Counted from the stretch's first letter, positions 25,484 through 34,409 are shown. The stretch is 64,000 bases of DNA from an uncultured Ruminococcus sp. (GCA_902798755.1 CADBYC010000015.1:17499-81498), one strand, 5' to 3'. Notes: generated by a model not told the origin, from the letters alone. Numbers and translations are program-made.

Positions 25484-27748
25484 TTAGAGCTTATTGCGCT
25501 GGATCTTGCCACTGATGGTCTTGGGCAGGCTGTCCTTGAAGACGACGATACGCGGGTACTTATACGGAGCGGTGTGCTTCTTGACGTAGTCCTGTATCTC
25601 CTTCTTCAGCTCGTCGGTGCCCTCTTTGCCCTTGACGAGCACGATGGAAGCCTTGACGACCTGACCGCGCACCTCGTCGGGAGCGGCTGATACGCCGCAT
25701 TCGAGGACGTAGGGCAGCTCCATGATGACCGACTCGATCTCGAACGGTCCGATGCGGTAACCTGAGCTCTTGATAACGTCGTCGGTCCTGCCGACGTACC
25801 AGAAGTAGCCGTCCTCATCGCGCCACGCGGTATCGCCCGTGTGGTACATGCCGTCGTGCCATGCTTCCTTGGTCGCTTCTTCATTATTATAGTAGCCCTT
25901 GAACAGTCCGCAGGGAACACGCTTGTCGGTGCGGATAATGATCTCGCCCGGCTCGCCGTCGGGTACGGGATTGCCGTCGGGGTCTACGATGTCGATGTCA
26001 TAGCCGGGGATGGGCTTGCCCATCGAGCCGAGCTTGGGGGTGGTGCCGAAAAGGTTGCCGATCGTGAGGGTGGTCTCGGTCTGACCGAAGCCCTCCATGA
26101 TCCTCAGCCCCGTCGCCTTGCGGAACTGGCGCCATACCTCGGGATTGAGCGCCTCGCCGGCCGTCGTCATATGGACGATACTCGACAGGTCATACTTAGA
26201 GATATCCTCCTTGATCATCATGCGCAGCATGGTAGGCGGCGCGCAGAAGGTGGTGATATGGTATTTTGCGAACATCGGCAGGATATCGTCGGCGTGGAAG
26301 CGGTCGAAGTCATAGGTGAACACCGCGCCCTCGCTGAGCCACTGACCGTAGAGCTTGCCCCACAGCGCCTTGCCCCAGCCTGTGTCGGAGATAGTGAAGT
26401 GCAGACCGTCGGGGTCTACGCCGTGCCAATATTTGGCAGTTACATAATGTCCGAGCGCGTATTTGTAGCTGTGATTCGCGATCTTCGGATAGCCTGTCGT
26501 ACCCGAGGTGAAGAACATGACCATGGTATCGTCGCCGCAGGGAGTGTCCACGGTGCGATAGTAATGGGTGGAGTACATATCAAATTCCGCGTTGAAGTCA
26601 TGCCAGCCCTCTCTCTTGCCGCCGACCAGGATCTTCGTTGTCAGGGTCGGGCAGGTCTTCTGCGCTTCATCAACGGAGTCAGCTACAGAGCCGTCGGCGG
26701 TCGCGACGATAGCGGACACGCCCGCACTTTGGAAGCGGTACTCGAAGTCGTGCGCGAGGAGCTGGTTGGTCGCGGGGATTGCGATCGCGCCGAGCTTATG
26801 CAGAGCGAGCATAGAGAACCAGAACTGATAGTGGCGCTTTAAGACGAGCATGACGCGGTCGCCCTTCTTGATACCCAGACTCTTGAAGTAGTTCGCGGTC
26901 TGATTGGAGCGGCGCTTCATGTCGTTGAAGGTGAAGCGGCGTTCGGTCTTGTTCTTGTCGATATGCAGCATGGCGAGCTTGTCGGGGGTGTTGTTCGCGA
27001 TAGCGTCCACGCAGTCGAACGCAAAGTTGAATTTATCCTCATTGCGGAAGCTGATGGCTTTCAGGCAGCCGTTCTCGTCCTCGAGGGTGCGGACGAACTG
27101 ACCCGTGATCGCGGATTTCTTCTTGACGTGCGCCTTCATGACCTCGTCGTCGGCTTCCTCGACCTCTTTCTCACCGGGCAGGATGATGGCGATGAATTTG
27201 ACGTCCTCGCCGCCGATGGCGATCATGCCGTGAGGGGTGGACGAATTATAGTAGATGCTGTCGCCCGCCTGCAACTCCTCAAAGTTGTTGCCGATCTGGA
27301 TCTTCATCTTGCCCGACAGGACGAAATCGAATTCCTGTCCCGCGTGCTTGGTCAGATGGATCGGCTTATTCTGAAGCGATTCGTTGTAGTCATACTGGCA
27401 GAAGTACGGCTCAGCGATCTTGTTCTTGAACATCGGAGCGACATTGACGATGGAAATGCCCTCCTCCTCGGCGGTTTGTCTGCCGCCGCCGCGGCGGGTA
27501 ACGGTGTAGCTTTTGAGTCGAGCCGACTCGCCCTCGAGGATATCGGTGATACCTAAACCGAACGCCAGCGCGCACTTGTGGATAAAGGTGAAGGGAAAAT
27601 CCTCCGTACCGTTCTCATAAGCGTTGTACTCGGATACGGTGACCTCGGTCTTTTCCGCCATTTCCTCGACGGAGAAGCCGCTGATCTCGCGCATTTCACG
27701 GATACGCTTAGCGACCTCGAGCAGTTTTTCGTTGTCTACTACTGACAT
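25484..27748 (-). CDS. XRE-HTH + cupin + AMP-forming acyl-CoA synthetase fusion (paralogue 2)
   Basis: A 754-residue paralogue of the protein at 22266-24554 with the same three parts: XRE helix-turn-helix (IREMREISGFSVEEMAEKTE), cupin (HAGQEFDFVLSGKMKIQIGN, AGDSIYYNSSTPHG) and acyl-CoA synthetase (FFTSGTTGYPK near 416, GFGQTETTL, GRTDDVIKSSGYRIGPFE, KTISGKIQRN). The last 100 residues of both are almost identical, while the sensory halves differ more. AGGAGGAACACATT precedes ATG 27748. T-box leader 3 lies upstream, with a 335-bp repeat-bearing stretch between leader and start. The duplication took the leader along. Probable role: activation of a second branched or aromatic short acid. Confidence 0.9.
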   Translation of the reverse strand: MSVVDNEKLLEVAKRIREMREISGFSVEEMAEKTEVTVSEYNAYENGTEDFPFTFIHKCALAFGLGITDILEGESARLKSYTVTRRGGGRQTAEEEGISIVNVAPMFKNKIAEPYFCQYDYNESLQNKPIHLTKHAGQEFDFVLSGKMKIQIGNNFEELQAGDSIYYNSSTPHGMIAIGGEDVKFIAIILPGEKEVEEADDEVMKAHVKKKSAITGQFVRTLEDENGCLKAISFRNEDKFNFAFDCVDAIANNTPDKLAMLHIDKNKTERRFTFNDMKRRSNQTANYFKSLGIKKGDRVMLVLKRHYQFWFSMLALHKLGAIAIPATNQLLAHDFEYRFQSAGVSAIVATADGSVADSVDEAQKTCPTLTTKILVGGKREGWHDFNAEFDMYSTHYYRTVDTPCGDDTMVMFFTSGTTGYPKIANHSYKYALGHYVTAKYWHGVDPDGLHFTISDTGWGKALWGKLYGQWLSEGAVFTYDFDRFHADDILPMFAKYHITTFCAPPTMLRMMIKEDISKYDLSSIVHMTTAGEALNPEVWRQFRKATGLRIMEGFGQTETTLTIGNLFGTTPKLGSMGKPIPGYDIDIVDPDGNPVPDGEPGEIIIRTDKRVPCGLFKGYYNNEEATKEAWHDGMYHTGDTAWRDEDGYFWYVGRTDDVIKSSGYRIGPFEIESVIMELPYVLECGVSAAPDEVRGQVVKASIVLVKGKEGTDELKKEIQDYVKKHTAPYKYPRIVVFKDSLPKTISGKIQRNKL

Positions 27749-27884
27749 AATGTGTTCCTCCTGTAAAATATTAGGATTCAACAATCAATAATCGAAATTG
27801 TGATAAAGCAGTCGGCTCGGGTATACAAGCAGGGTATCACCACACAGGTCTGATCTTTCGGAAAAAGACCTCGCAGTAGCTCTC

Positions 27885-28051
27885 AGCCAATCATCGTTCG
27901 CCCAAAGGGACCCCGCAACTCCCCGAGTTGCGGGGAGAGGAGGAACCGCCACACGAGGTCAAAGTGTTCCATTCGGATACACTTACCGAGTACGGCGAGT
28001 GACGACGAGGGAGAGCCTTGCGTGGGTGCTGTTAGCCAATCAGCGTTCGCC
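27885..28051. repeat. Near-perfect direct repeats bracketing family D copy 2
   Basis: AGCCAATCATCGTTCGCC (27885-27902) and AGCCAATCAGCGTTCGCC (28034-28051) match at 17 of 18 positions. Between them lies family D copy 2 at 27938-28010 on the plus strand and a CCCCGCAACTCCCCGAGTTG palindrome. Confidence 0.6.
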
Positions 28052-28080
28052 ATGCGGCTCCGCTTCTTGGACGAGCACCG

Positions 28081-28415
28081 CAAAAAAACGCCCGCCTCAA
28101 TACACATTGAGACGAGCGTGAAAAATCACATCCGCGGTACCACTCAACTTGCAGTAATGCTACTGCCACTCTCGGGGTCTGTATATCGGTTGAAATTGCC
28201 ACAGCTCCTATGGAGCTTCGCAATGACAGTTTATATCTAACCCCTATGCCTTTACGCAGCAATCACGGGAGATATCTACTAAGCAAACGCCGTTCGGGTC
28301 TCCGGCTCGGAAGGGATGGGTACTCAGGTCAACTTTGTCGGCTCGCACCTGCCGCCGACTCTCTGGAAAAGTTCAGCCTTGACCGTCTTCGTCACAGCCT
28401 TTATCAATTGTCTAA
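28081..28415 (-). promoter_or_regulatory. T-box leader 3
   Basis: Minus strand: GACGAAGACGGTC, CAGAGAGTCGGCGGCAGGTG distal loop, GAGCCGG, the T-box GAGTGGTACCGCGG at 28132-28145, and a terminator ending in seven T (28081-28120). By the same count as in T-box 1 and 2 the specifier is AUC (Ile) at 28315-28317; ACC, CCC or UAC nearby cannot be excluded. It controls the second XRE-cupin ligase. A family A element at 28184-28231 sits between stem I and the antiterminator. Confidence 0.87.
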
Positions 28416-28472
28416 GTCAAATTTTATCACAATCGGCAGAAAAGTCAATATCGGCATATTGACAATTATCTG

Positions 28473-29372
28473 TCAATCTCGCTTTGATATTTTAGTGAAA
28501 TTATCTTTGCTCAGGAAGAAGTTGAGTATCGCCATGCCGATGATGATGACGTAACCGATGATACTGTAGAGATCGGGCGTCTGCTGAAAGACGATCAGGC
28601 TCATCAAGGACGCGAAGATGATCTGGCTGAAATCGTAGACGGAGATCTCCTTGGCGGGAGCACAGGTATACGCCGCAGTGATGGAGAACTGCGCGAGCGC
28701 CGCAGAAATGCCCGCACTTAGCAGATACGCCCACTGCAACGCCGTCATCGGAACATAACCGATGATCATGACAGGCGTGACGATCAGGGTGGAGACGGTC
28801 GAGAAAAAGAACACGATGTACGGATTGTTCTCCCCCATCAGCCCCAATTTGCGCACACAGCCGTAAGCCGCGCCCGCCATCACGCCGCTCAAGAAGCCGA
28901 CCAGCGCGGGAATGAACGCCGCGTTCGAGAAGCTCGGCTTGATGACGAACAGCGTGCCGAACAGCGCGCCGCCCAAGATCAGCCATTGATAGAGCCTCGG
29001 GCGCTCCTTGATAAAGATGAACGAGAACAGCACCGCGAAGAACGGCGACATCTTGTTGAGGATAGACGCGTCGGACAGCACCAGCGTCTCGAGCGCGTAG
29101 TAGTTGCACACCACGCCCGCAAGCCCGAACAGCGTGCGCATGATCAAAAACGGCAGACTGCCCTTGACAGAGGGCTTTAAGGGAGCTTTATTCTTTAAAA
29201 GAACGATGAAAGCGATCACCGCCGCCATCGCGTTGCGGAAGAAAACCTTCTGAAAAACAGGCAGCTCCTCGCCGCTGAGCTTGACGAACATATTCATGCA
29301 GGCGAAGAAGAACGCCGACAATATCAACAGCAGGATTCCCTTGGTTCTTTTACTCACGATATCTTGCACCAC
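28473..29372 (-). CDS. EamA/DMT-family transporter
   Basis: A 299-residue membrane protein with ten helices in two EamA repeats: KRTKGILLLILSAFFFACMN at the start and ITAAYTCAPAKEISVYDF before the last repeat. Such proteins export or import metabolites, often amino acids; substrate unknown. Start is uncertain: GTG codons at 29372, 29369 and 29357 are all possible and no strong ribosome site is visible; the last would give MSKRTKG. It stands upstream of T-box 3 on the same strand and may run toward it, but T-box 3 would insulate the ligase. Confidence 0.82.
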   Translation of the reverse strand: MVQDIVSKRTKGILLLILSAFFFACMNMFVKLSGEELPVFQKVFFRNAMAAVIAFIVLLKNKAPLKPSVKGSLPFLIMRTLFGLAGVVCNYYALETLVLSDASILNKMSPFFAVLFSFIFIKERPRLYQWLILGGALFGTLFVIKPSFSNAAFIPALVGFLSGVMAGAAYGCVRKLGLMGENNPYIVFFFSTVSTLIVTPVMIIGYVPMTALQWAYLLSAGISAALAQFSITAAYTCAPAKEISVYDFSQIIFASLMSLIVFQQTPDLYSIIGYVIIIGMAILNFFLSKDNFTKISKRD

Positions 29373-29485
29373 TCATACCATAATAATAACAGACCTATTG
29401 TATCACAAGACGCGCGCATTTTCAATAACGGTAGATAATGAAGTCTAATTGCTTCAATGGATATTTTGCGGCTTTATAGTTAGAG

Positions 29486-29755
29486 CAATTCGTTTACAAG
29501 CCTTCCCTCTTAAGGTGCTCCCCATTACAAAAGCCTTCCCCTTGAGGTGTTCCCCGTTGGGGAGACGTCAGCCGCAGGCTGACAGAGGGGGAGCCGTCTC
29601 CGGCGAGGAAAAGGTGTCAACGAAGTTGACGGATGAGGTGGAAGCTTTTCCATAATATCAAATTAACGGGATATAACTGAAATGTTTCCACCTCATCCGA
29701 CCTTTTCAACTCTTGAGGAGTTGAAAAGCCCACCTTCCCCTCAAGGGGAAGGCTC
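29486..29755. repeat. Family B element, long copy
   Basis: Contains CCTTCCCCTTGAGG, GTTGGGGAGACGTCAGCCGC, GACGGATGAGGTGG, the inverse CCACCTCATCC, and CCTTCCCCTCAAGGGGAAGG. The same long form is at 35437-35660. Located between the divergent DMT transporter and mazF genes. Confidence 0.8.
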
Positions 29756-29791
29756 TTTGAGACTAATCCTTATTTATGACTGAACAGATTT

Positions 29792-29837
29792 ACGTGAACG
29801 GTAATGAAGGTAATTGAATAATCCGAACCGTTTACGT
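29792..29837. promoter_or_regulatory. Inverted repeat upstream of mazF (candidate operator)
   Basis: ACGTGAACGGT (29792-29802) and ACCGTTTACGT (29827-29837) are inverted copies with one mismatch, 41 bases before the mazF start. No known operator is recognised. Confidence 0.4.
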
Positions 29838-29877
29838 CAACAATATTATCGTATCAAAAACACAGGAGCGTGAAGAA

Positions 29878-30225
29878 ATGAACGTCAGACGCGGTGATAT
29901 CTACTATGCGGATCTAAGCCCCGTGGTAGGCAGCGAGCAGGGCGGGATAAGACCCGTGCTGATCATACAGAACGACGTCGGCAACCGCTACTCCCCTACC
30001 GTGATCGCGGCGGCTATCACCAGCAAAACGGATAAGAACAAGCTGCCCACCCATATCCCGATCGAAGCGAAGGACTGCGGCTTGCAGAAGGACAGCGTGG
30101 TGCTGCTCGAGCAGGTGCGTACATTAGACAAGCGCAGACTCAGAGAGAAGATGGGGAGCGTCAACGTGCAGTCGATGAAAGCCGTCAATCAGGCGCTGTC
30201 GGTCTCCTTCGGACTGATCGGCTGA
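29878..30225 (+). CDS. mazF: MazF/NdoA-type endoribonuclease toxin
   Basis: A 115-residue PemK/MazF ribonuclease very close to Bacillus EndoA in pattern: [52 protein letters not shown], and [14 protein letters not shown]. These toxins cut single-stranded mRNA at short motifs and are held by a small antitoxin usually encoded just upstream. Here the upstream 120 bases hold only a 13-codon frame, and beyond it a repeat, so no antitoxin is visible. AGGAGCGTGAAGAA precedes ATG. All conserved toxin residues look present. The antitoxin may be encoded elsewhere. Confidence 0.92.
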   Translation: MNVRRGDIYYADLSPVVGSEQGGIRPVLIIQNDVGNRYSPTVIAAAITSKTDKNKLPTHIPIEAKDCGLQKDSVVLLEQVRTLDKRRLREKMGSVNVQSMKAVNQALSVSFGLIG

Positions 30226-30248
30226 AATCTGCTGTCACTTCAAGGACA

Positions 30249-30298
30249 CGGGCTCCCTTTCCTAAGGGAGCCGGCGCACAGCGCCTGAGGGTTCCCTC
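30249..30298. repeat. Partial family B-like element after mazF
   Basis: GGCTCCCTTTCCTAAGGGAG followed by CGGCGCACAGCGCCTGAGGG. It could end the mazF transcript by structure, but has no T run. Confidence 0.55.
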
Positions 30299-30351
30299 GT
30301 GACAACACCTACTCTTTTAACAACAAGGGAAATCCCCTGCACCCATTCGAT

Positions 30352-30383
30352 CAAAAAACGCCCTGCCGTAAAGCGGGGCGTTT
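30352..30383 (-). terminator. Terminator of the metK operon
   Basis: AACGCCC and GGGCGTT pair at 30357-30382, followed on the minus strand by TTTTTTGA. Located just after the stop of the membrane protein gene. Confidence 0.85.
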
Positions 30384-30389
30384 GACTGT

Positions 30390-32045
30390 TTATATCGACT
30401 TTGCAGAGGGTTCTTCTACCCTGTCGGTTTGTTCGGAGAGCTGTTGTTCGGCAGGCTCCTCCCCTGCCGTTTCGGCGTTCTCCCGCTCCTTGATCTCCTC
30501 GCGCATCACGAGCAGCAGGAGGATGGGCATGACGGGAAAGGTATAGAAGAACAGGCGTATCTCCTCGCCGCTGAGCAAAAGCATTGTGCCGAAGTTGTAC
30601 AGCAGCATGGAGAGGACGGGCAGGATACGCTTCCACTCGGCTTTTTTGCGGAATCTGAACTTTGAGAGAGCCGCGACGATCATGATCAGGTTGATCACGC
30701 CGACGTCCCAGAACAGCCACTTCAGGCAGCGGTTCAGCCGCGAGGAAATGAAGCCCGCGATGTATTTCGCGTTCCAGTCAGTCTGATAGGTCACGCCGTA
30801 GTCGTTGCCGATAATACCGGGATAGAGCTCGCTCCAGTCCTTGTCCTCGCCCGTGACCGTGTACGCCATATCGGTCGCAGCGAGCAGCCCCGTGAAGGCT
30901 TCCTTCGGCGACTTGACAAAGCATCTGAACATATAGCCGATGACCTTCGGCGCGCCTTCCTCGCCGACCTTATGATAATTCGAGCCCGCGCGGAACTTGA
31001 CGGTATTGAAGTTGCCGATCACATAGCCGTCCGTCCACGACTCTGCGGGCGCGACGGAGTAAACAAAGCGCTTGATATCCTCGTCGAGCGCCTGCGGGTT
31101 CCGCGCCGCGACGGTACCGATCACGGACATCGGCACGCCGAGCATCTCGGTCTGTCTGTCGCCGGGCTGTTCGACACGGAGCGCGGCGTACAGCGGACCC
31201 TCGATCAGCACGATCGCCGCGACAAAGCACACGGCGGTGATGATCGCCGCCTTCTTTTTGAGATACAATATCAGGGCGATGAGCATCGGCAGGGTAAACA
31301 GCAGGGCGTTGTGGCGGAACACCGTTGCCAGCACCAGCACGATGACCACGGCGGCGATATGGCTGCGCTTTTTCAGCCATTCGCCCTTGGTGAACCACGC
31401 GTTCGCGGCGTAGGACGCCGCCAGCAGGGCGGTGATCGCGAAGGGCACGTCCTTCCACGGATACATTGACACGACCGCGGTGCAGGGGCTGAGCAGAATG
31501 TACGCAAGCGACAAAAGCGCGTAGGGAATACTGCTGTGGCGCAGAATGGTATAGGCGGCATAGGCGGCGGCGAAGGAGAACGCGATGAGCTGGAACAGCA
31601 CGATCGAGCCGATCCACCCGCCCGTGATCGAAAGGGGCAGCGTGAAGCCCAACAGCGTATGCAAAACGGGGTGCCAGTTGTTATACTCGCCCGTGATCGC
31701 CTGCTTGTACTGGGTGAAGGAATCGGCAGAGAACGCGCCGGGGTAGTTCGCGGCATAGTAAAGCCCGAACACCGCCATGCTGATCAAGAGAAAGCCGCTG
31801 AACCAGAGGACTTTTCTCCTGCTCGACGAAAGCACCGCCTTGTACCGCAGGCTGAGTCGGCGGCACAATCGGATCACCGCGGGACAGACGAGCACCGAGA
31901 AAGCGAATATCAGCAGATACAGCCATGTCTTGGCAGCGTCGCTGTAATCGGAGATGAACACGTCCGCGCCGATAATAAAGCAGGTGTACAGGATCAGAAC
32001 GATCCCTTTCCACCCCTGTAAGTAACCGTAAACGCGCCTGATCAT
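30390..32045 (-). CDS. Large membrane protein, GT-C-like (DUF6020-type)
   Basis: A 551-residue protein with about eleven to twelve membrane helices. The first external loop carries [16 protein letters not shown] and [11 protein letters not shown], an acidic-and-His pattern seen in PMT/GT-C glycosyltransferase relatives and in DUF6020 proteins; the [13 protein letters not shown] segment follows. A long external region (about 300-400) and a charged Glu/Gln-rich tail complete it. It may transfer sugars from lipid carriers, but no donor or acceptor can be named. Its ATG overlaps the metK stop by four bases (ATGA), so it is co-translated with metK and hence under the SAM-I riboswitch. Confidence 0.72.
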   Translation of the reverse strand: MIRRVYGYLQGWKGIVLILYTCFIIGADVFISDYSDAAKTWLYLLIFAFSVLVCPAVIRLCRRLSLRYKAVLSSSRRKVLWFSGFLLISMAVFGLYYAANYPGAFSADSFTQYKQAITGEYNNWHPVLHTLLGFTLPLSITGGWIGSIVLFQLIAFSFAAAYAAYTILRHSSIPYALLSLAYILLSPCTAVVSMYPWKDVPFAITALLAASYAANAWFTKGEWLKKRSHIAAVVIVLVLATVFRHNALLFTLPMLIALILYLKKKAAIITAVCFVAAIVLIEGPLYAALRVEQPGDRQTEMLGVPMSVIGTVAARNPQALDEDIKRFVYSVAPAESWTDGYVIGNFNTVKFRAGSNYHKVGEEGAPKVIGYMFRCFVKSPKEAFTGLLAATDMAYTVTGEDKDWSELYPGIIGNDYGVTYQTDWNAKYIAGFISSRLNRCLKWLFWDVGVINLIMIVAALSKFRFRKKAEWKRILPVLSMLLYNFGTMLLLSGEEIRLFFYTFPVMPILLLLVMREEIKERENAETAGEEPAEQQLSEQTDRVEEPSAKSI

Positions 32046-33220
32046 GACAGAGCCGCTCTCAAGGCGTCGGTCTTGTCGGTCTTTTCCCAGCGAACGCCGA
32101 GCTCTTCCCTGCCCATATGACCGTAGGCGGAGAGCGGCGCGTAGGTGGTGTTCAAGAGATCGAGCGAGCGAATGATGGACGACGGACGCGCGTCAAACAC
32201 CTTGTTGACGGCTTCCGCGAGCTGCTCGTTGGTATACTCAGAGGTGCCGAAGGTCTCCACCATGACGGAGACGGGCTTTGCCACGCCGATCGCGTAGGCG
32301 AGCTGTACCTCCGCCTTCTTCGCAAGTCCCGCCGCGACGATGTTCTTCGCGATATAGCGGGCAAAGTACGCGGCGGAGCGGTCGACCTTCGTCGGGTCCT
32401 TGCCCGAGAAGGCGCCGCCGCCGTGACGGGCATAGCCGCCGTAGGTATCGACGATGATCTTTCTGCCGGTAAGCCCCGAGTCGCCCTCGGGACCGCCGAC
32501 GACAAATCTGCCGGTGGGGTTGACGAAGATCTTGGTGTTCTCGTCCATCAACCCTGCGGGAATGATGGGACGGATAACTTCCCTGATGATATCCTCTCTG
32601 ATAGTGGAAAGCGGCGTTTCCTCGTCATGCTGAGTGGACACGACGACGGTGTCGACGCGCTTTGCCTTGTCGCCGTCATATTCGATGGTGACCTGTGTTT
32701 TGCCGTCGGGTCTGAGATACGGCAGGGTGCCGTCCTTGCGCACCGCGGTCAGGCGGGACGCCATCTTGTGCGCCAAGGAGATCGCCAGCGGCATCAGCTC
32801 GGGCGTTTCGTCGCACGCGTACCCGAACATCATGCCCTGATCGCCCGCGCCGAGCTGGTTCTCGGCAAGCTGTTCGCCGTCCTTGAGCTCATAGGACTCG
32901 TTGACGCCCATCGCGATATCGGGACTCTGGCGGTTGAGGAAAATATTGACCTCGCAGGTGTTGCCGTCAAAGGTCGCTTCCTTGCTGTCATAGCCGATGT
33001 CGCAGACAGCCTTGCGGATCACCGCCTCATAATCGACCTCAGCGGTCGTAGAGATCTCGCCCATCACGTTGATGCGATCGGTCGCCGCCGTGGTCTCACA
33101 GGCGACGTGGGCGTTCTTGTCCTGTGATAAGATCGCGTCTAAGATAGAATCGGACACGCGGTCGCACACCTTGTCGGGATGCCCCTCGGTCACGGATTCG
33201 GAAGTAAAGAAATAGCTCAT
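32042..33220 (-). CDS. metK: S-adenosylmethionine synthetase
   Basis: Makes SAM from methionine and ATP. The 392-residue protein has all family motifs: [18 protein letters not shown], the [12 protein letters not shown] loop near residue 117, [11 protein letters not shown], and [19 protein letters not shown] near residue 260. AAAGGGGTATATGT precedes the ATG. A SAM-I riboswitch lies 200 bases upstream on the same strand, giving SAM-dependent shut-off. The overlap with the downstream membrane protein gene is unusual. Confidence 0.97.
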   Translation of the reverse strand: MSYFFTSESVTEGHPDKVCDRVSDSILDAILSQDKNAHVACETTAATDRINVMGEISTTAEVDYEAVIRKAVCDIGYDSKEATFDGNTCEVNIFLNRQSPDIAMGVNESYELKDGEQLAENQLGAGDQGMMFGYACDETPELMPLAISLAHKMASRLTAVRKDGTLPYLRPDGKTQVTIEYDGDKAKRVDTVVVSTQHDEETPLSTIREDIIREVIRPIIPAGLMDENTKIFVNPTGRFVVGGPEGDSGLTGRKIIVDTYGGYARHGGGAFSGKDPTKVDRSAAYFARYIAKNIVAAGLAKKAEVQLAYAIGVAKPVSVMVETFGTSEYTNEQLAEAVNKVFDARPSSIIRSLDLLNTTYAPLSAYGHMGREELGVRWEKTDKTDALRAALS

Positions 33221-33333
33221 ACATATACCCCTTTCAAAATAACGATCACTTGACTGAGTTCGCTGCTCTCTTACGGCACGATATCAACGCACCGTAAGCG
33301 TCTGAATTGCCGATCATTGATAAATTTCCCCGA

Positions 33334-33420
33334 TGCAAGCACTAAAGTATCCATCGAAGATTTTACCATTTTAATCGGTTGAGATTGCCACAGCCCCTAA
33401 AGGGGCTTCGCAATGACTGT
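33334..33420. repeat. Family A element with extension, before metK
   Basis: ATCGGTTGAGATTGCCACAG, CCCCTAAAGGGG, CTTCGCAATGACTG: a complete family A palindrome. The preceding 35 bases match those at 1672-1710. It lies between the SAM-I terminator and the metK start. Confidence 0.75.
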
Positions 33421-33425
33421 TGAAT

Positions 33426-33557
33426 AAAAAAACTCCGCGCGGCGTACCGTACGGAGCAAAATACTCATCTCTCGGTAATACCGCAGGATTTGGCACCTTA
33501 CATACGCAGGTTGCCGGACTTCACAGGGCCTGTCCCTCAGTCGCTCTTGATAAGTGA
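33426..33557 (-). promoter_or_regulatory. SAM-I (S-box) riboswitch
   Basis: Minus strand reads CTTATCAAGAGCGACTGAGG, then GACAGGCCCTGTGAAGTCCG and GGCAACCTGC, the conserved S-box core, ending in a terminator CTCCG...CGGAG (33433-33456) with seven T. It controls metK and the overlapping membrane protein gene. Confidence 0.95.
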
Positions 33558-33570
33558 TGTAGTCTGATAT

Positions 33571-33602
33571 TATAAGAAAGGGAGGAGCAAGCCCCTCCCT
33601 CA
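33571..33602 (-). terminator. Terminator of the glycyl-radical-like gene
   Basis: AGGGAGG and CCTCCCT arms (33579-33600) followed on the minus strand by TTTCTTATAAT. Lies 60 bases past the stop at 33662 and just before the SAM-I leader. Confidence 0.7.
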
Positions 33603-33661
33603 TGCTTTTTCAAATTATAATACATTCGACAAGGATTGTCAATATATTATGTCGGATCGGT

Positions 33662-33955
33662 TCAAGCGATCTCCTCTAAGGAACAGCCGCAGTCGATCGA
33701 GTGCTTGACTCTGTCCTGTACCTCGGCGCGCTTCGCGTTATTGAAGCGGTCTATGGTACCTACGAGGTAGCCGGTGATGCGGCGAATACGCTCGAAGGGA
33801 ACATTGTCATAGGTATAGCTCATATCAACATACTCGCCGTCTACGTCGAAAGTGACGGAAGTGATCAGCTTGTCGGGATTCTGCTCTTTGATCTGAGATA
33901 CGTACGCATTGATTTCTGCTTGTGAAAGGATGCCGCCGTTTACTGTTACTGTCAT
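33662..33955 (-). CDS. Stand-alone anaerobic-RNR glycyl-radical-like domain protein
   Basis: A complete 97-residue protein. Residues 59-63 read RITGY, the R-[VI]-x-G-Y glycyl radical fingerprint, followed by LVGTIDRFNNAKRAEVQDRV, which parallels the C-terminal WNDGKxxE segment of class III (anaerobic) ribonucleotide reductase NrdD. The large catalytic domain is absent. Two Cys near the end (CGC, 89-91) are its only ones. It resembles in concept YfiD, a spare glycyl-radical domain for pyruvate formate-lyase. GAGGAGATTAAC precedes ATG. A promoter with an NrdR-box-like palindrome in its spacer lies 90-120 bases upstream, consistent with a ribonucleotide reductase link. The function is inference; it may also be a non-radical relative. 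Confidence 0.78.
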   Translation of the reverse strand: MTVTVNGGILSQAEINAYVSQIKEQNPDKLITSVTFDVDGEYVDMSYTYDNVPFERIRRITGYLVGTIDRFNNAKRAEVQDRVKHSIDCGCSLEEIA

Positions 33956-34047
33956 GTTAATCTCCTCATTTCCTAATAGTATTGTAGTACAGTATTATAT
34001 CGTGATGGTAAGCGTTCGAAAAGCACTTCATCTTGATTGCAATTAGA

Positions 34048-34076
34048 ATAATAGCACAATATATTGTGGTTTGCAA
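34048..34076 (-). promoter_or_regulatory. Promoter with NrdR box for the glycyl-radical-like gene
   Basis: Minus strand: -35 TTGCAA (34071-34076), 17-base spacer, -10 TATTAT (34048-34053). The spacer holds the palindrome CACAATATATTGTG (34055-34068), matching the NrdR box consensus aCaCAATATATTGtGt almost fully. NrdR would block polymerase here. Confidence 0.75.
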
Positions 34077-34107
34077 GTAACAAAAGTATATTTATTATTA
34101 CAAAGTT

Positions 34108-34154
34108 TTAACATATTTAGTGTTGCCCGATCACAAGGGCGCTATATATAGTAT
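34108..34154. promoter_or_regulatory. Tandem NrdR-box-like sites, 31 bp apart
   Basis: TTAACATATTTAGTGT (34108-34123) and GCGCTATATATAGTAT (34139-34154) match the NrdR consensus at about 11 and 13 of 16 positions. The start-to-start distance of 31 bp is the three-turn spacing typical of NrdR box pairs. They lie just upstream of a plus-strand promoter. Confidence 0.6.
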
Positions 34155-34181
34155 TGTACAGCATGAATGTATATTTATAAT
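34154..34181 (+). promoter_or_regulatory. Promoter for the 51-residue membrane peptide
   Basis: -35 TTGTAC (34154-34159), 16-base spacer, -10 TATAAT (34176-34181). Predicted start near 34188, 66 bases before the ATG at 34254. Confidence 0.65.
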
Positions 34182-34253
34182 GATATATGGGAATAATAGA
34201 ATATAAATATTTATTCACTATCATTTCAAGTTCATGAATAAAGGAGGAGCAAT

Positions 34254-34409
34254 ATGATCGGATTTCTGATAGGGCTTTTCGTCGGCGGCATCTTCGGCGT
34301 GATCGTGATGGCGCTGATGAACGCCGCTTCCCGCGCGGACAAGAGTATGCGTGAGCATGACAGAGAGATGGACGAGGAAGCCATGTACACCCCCGACACT
34401 CTCGCATAA
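34254..34409 (+). CDS. Small membrane peptide, DUF3789-like
   Basis: A 51-residue peptide starting MIGFLIGLFVGGIFGVIVMA, one glycine-rich membrane helix, then NAASRADKSMREHDRE and an acidic tail ending TPDTLA. An excellent ribosome site AAAGGAGGAGCAAT precedes the ATG. The pattern (short helix plus SRAD and a charged tail) is that of DUF3789 peptides in Firmicutes, of unknown function. Its promoter sits beside NrdR-box-like sites, which is unusual for this family. Plus strand, alone between minus-strand genes. Confidence 0.75.
   Translation: MIGFLIGLFVGGIFGVIVMALMNAASRADKSMREHDREMDEEAMYTPDTLA

Noticed and set aside
29760-29877. A mazE/ndoAI antitoxin gene upstream of mazF
   Set aside because: Only a 13-codon frame is open; no antitoxin-like sequence in any frame.
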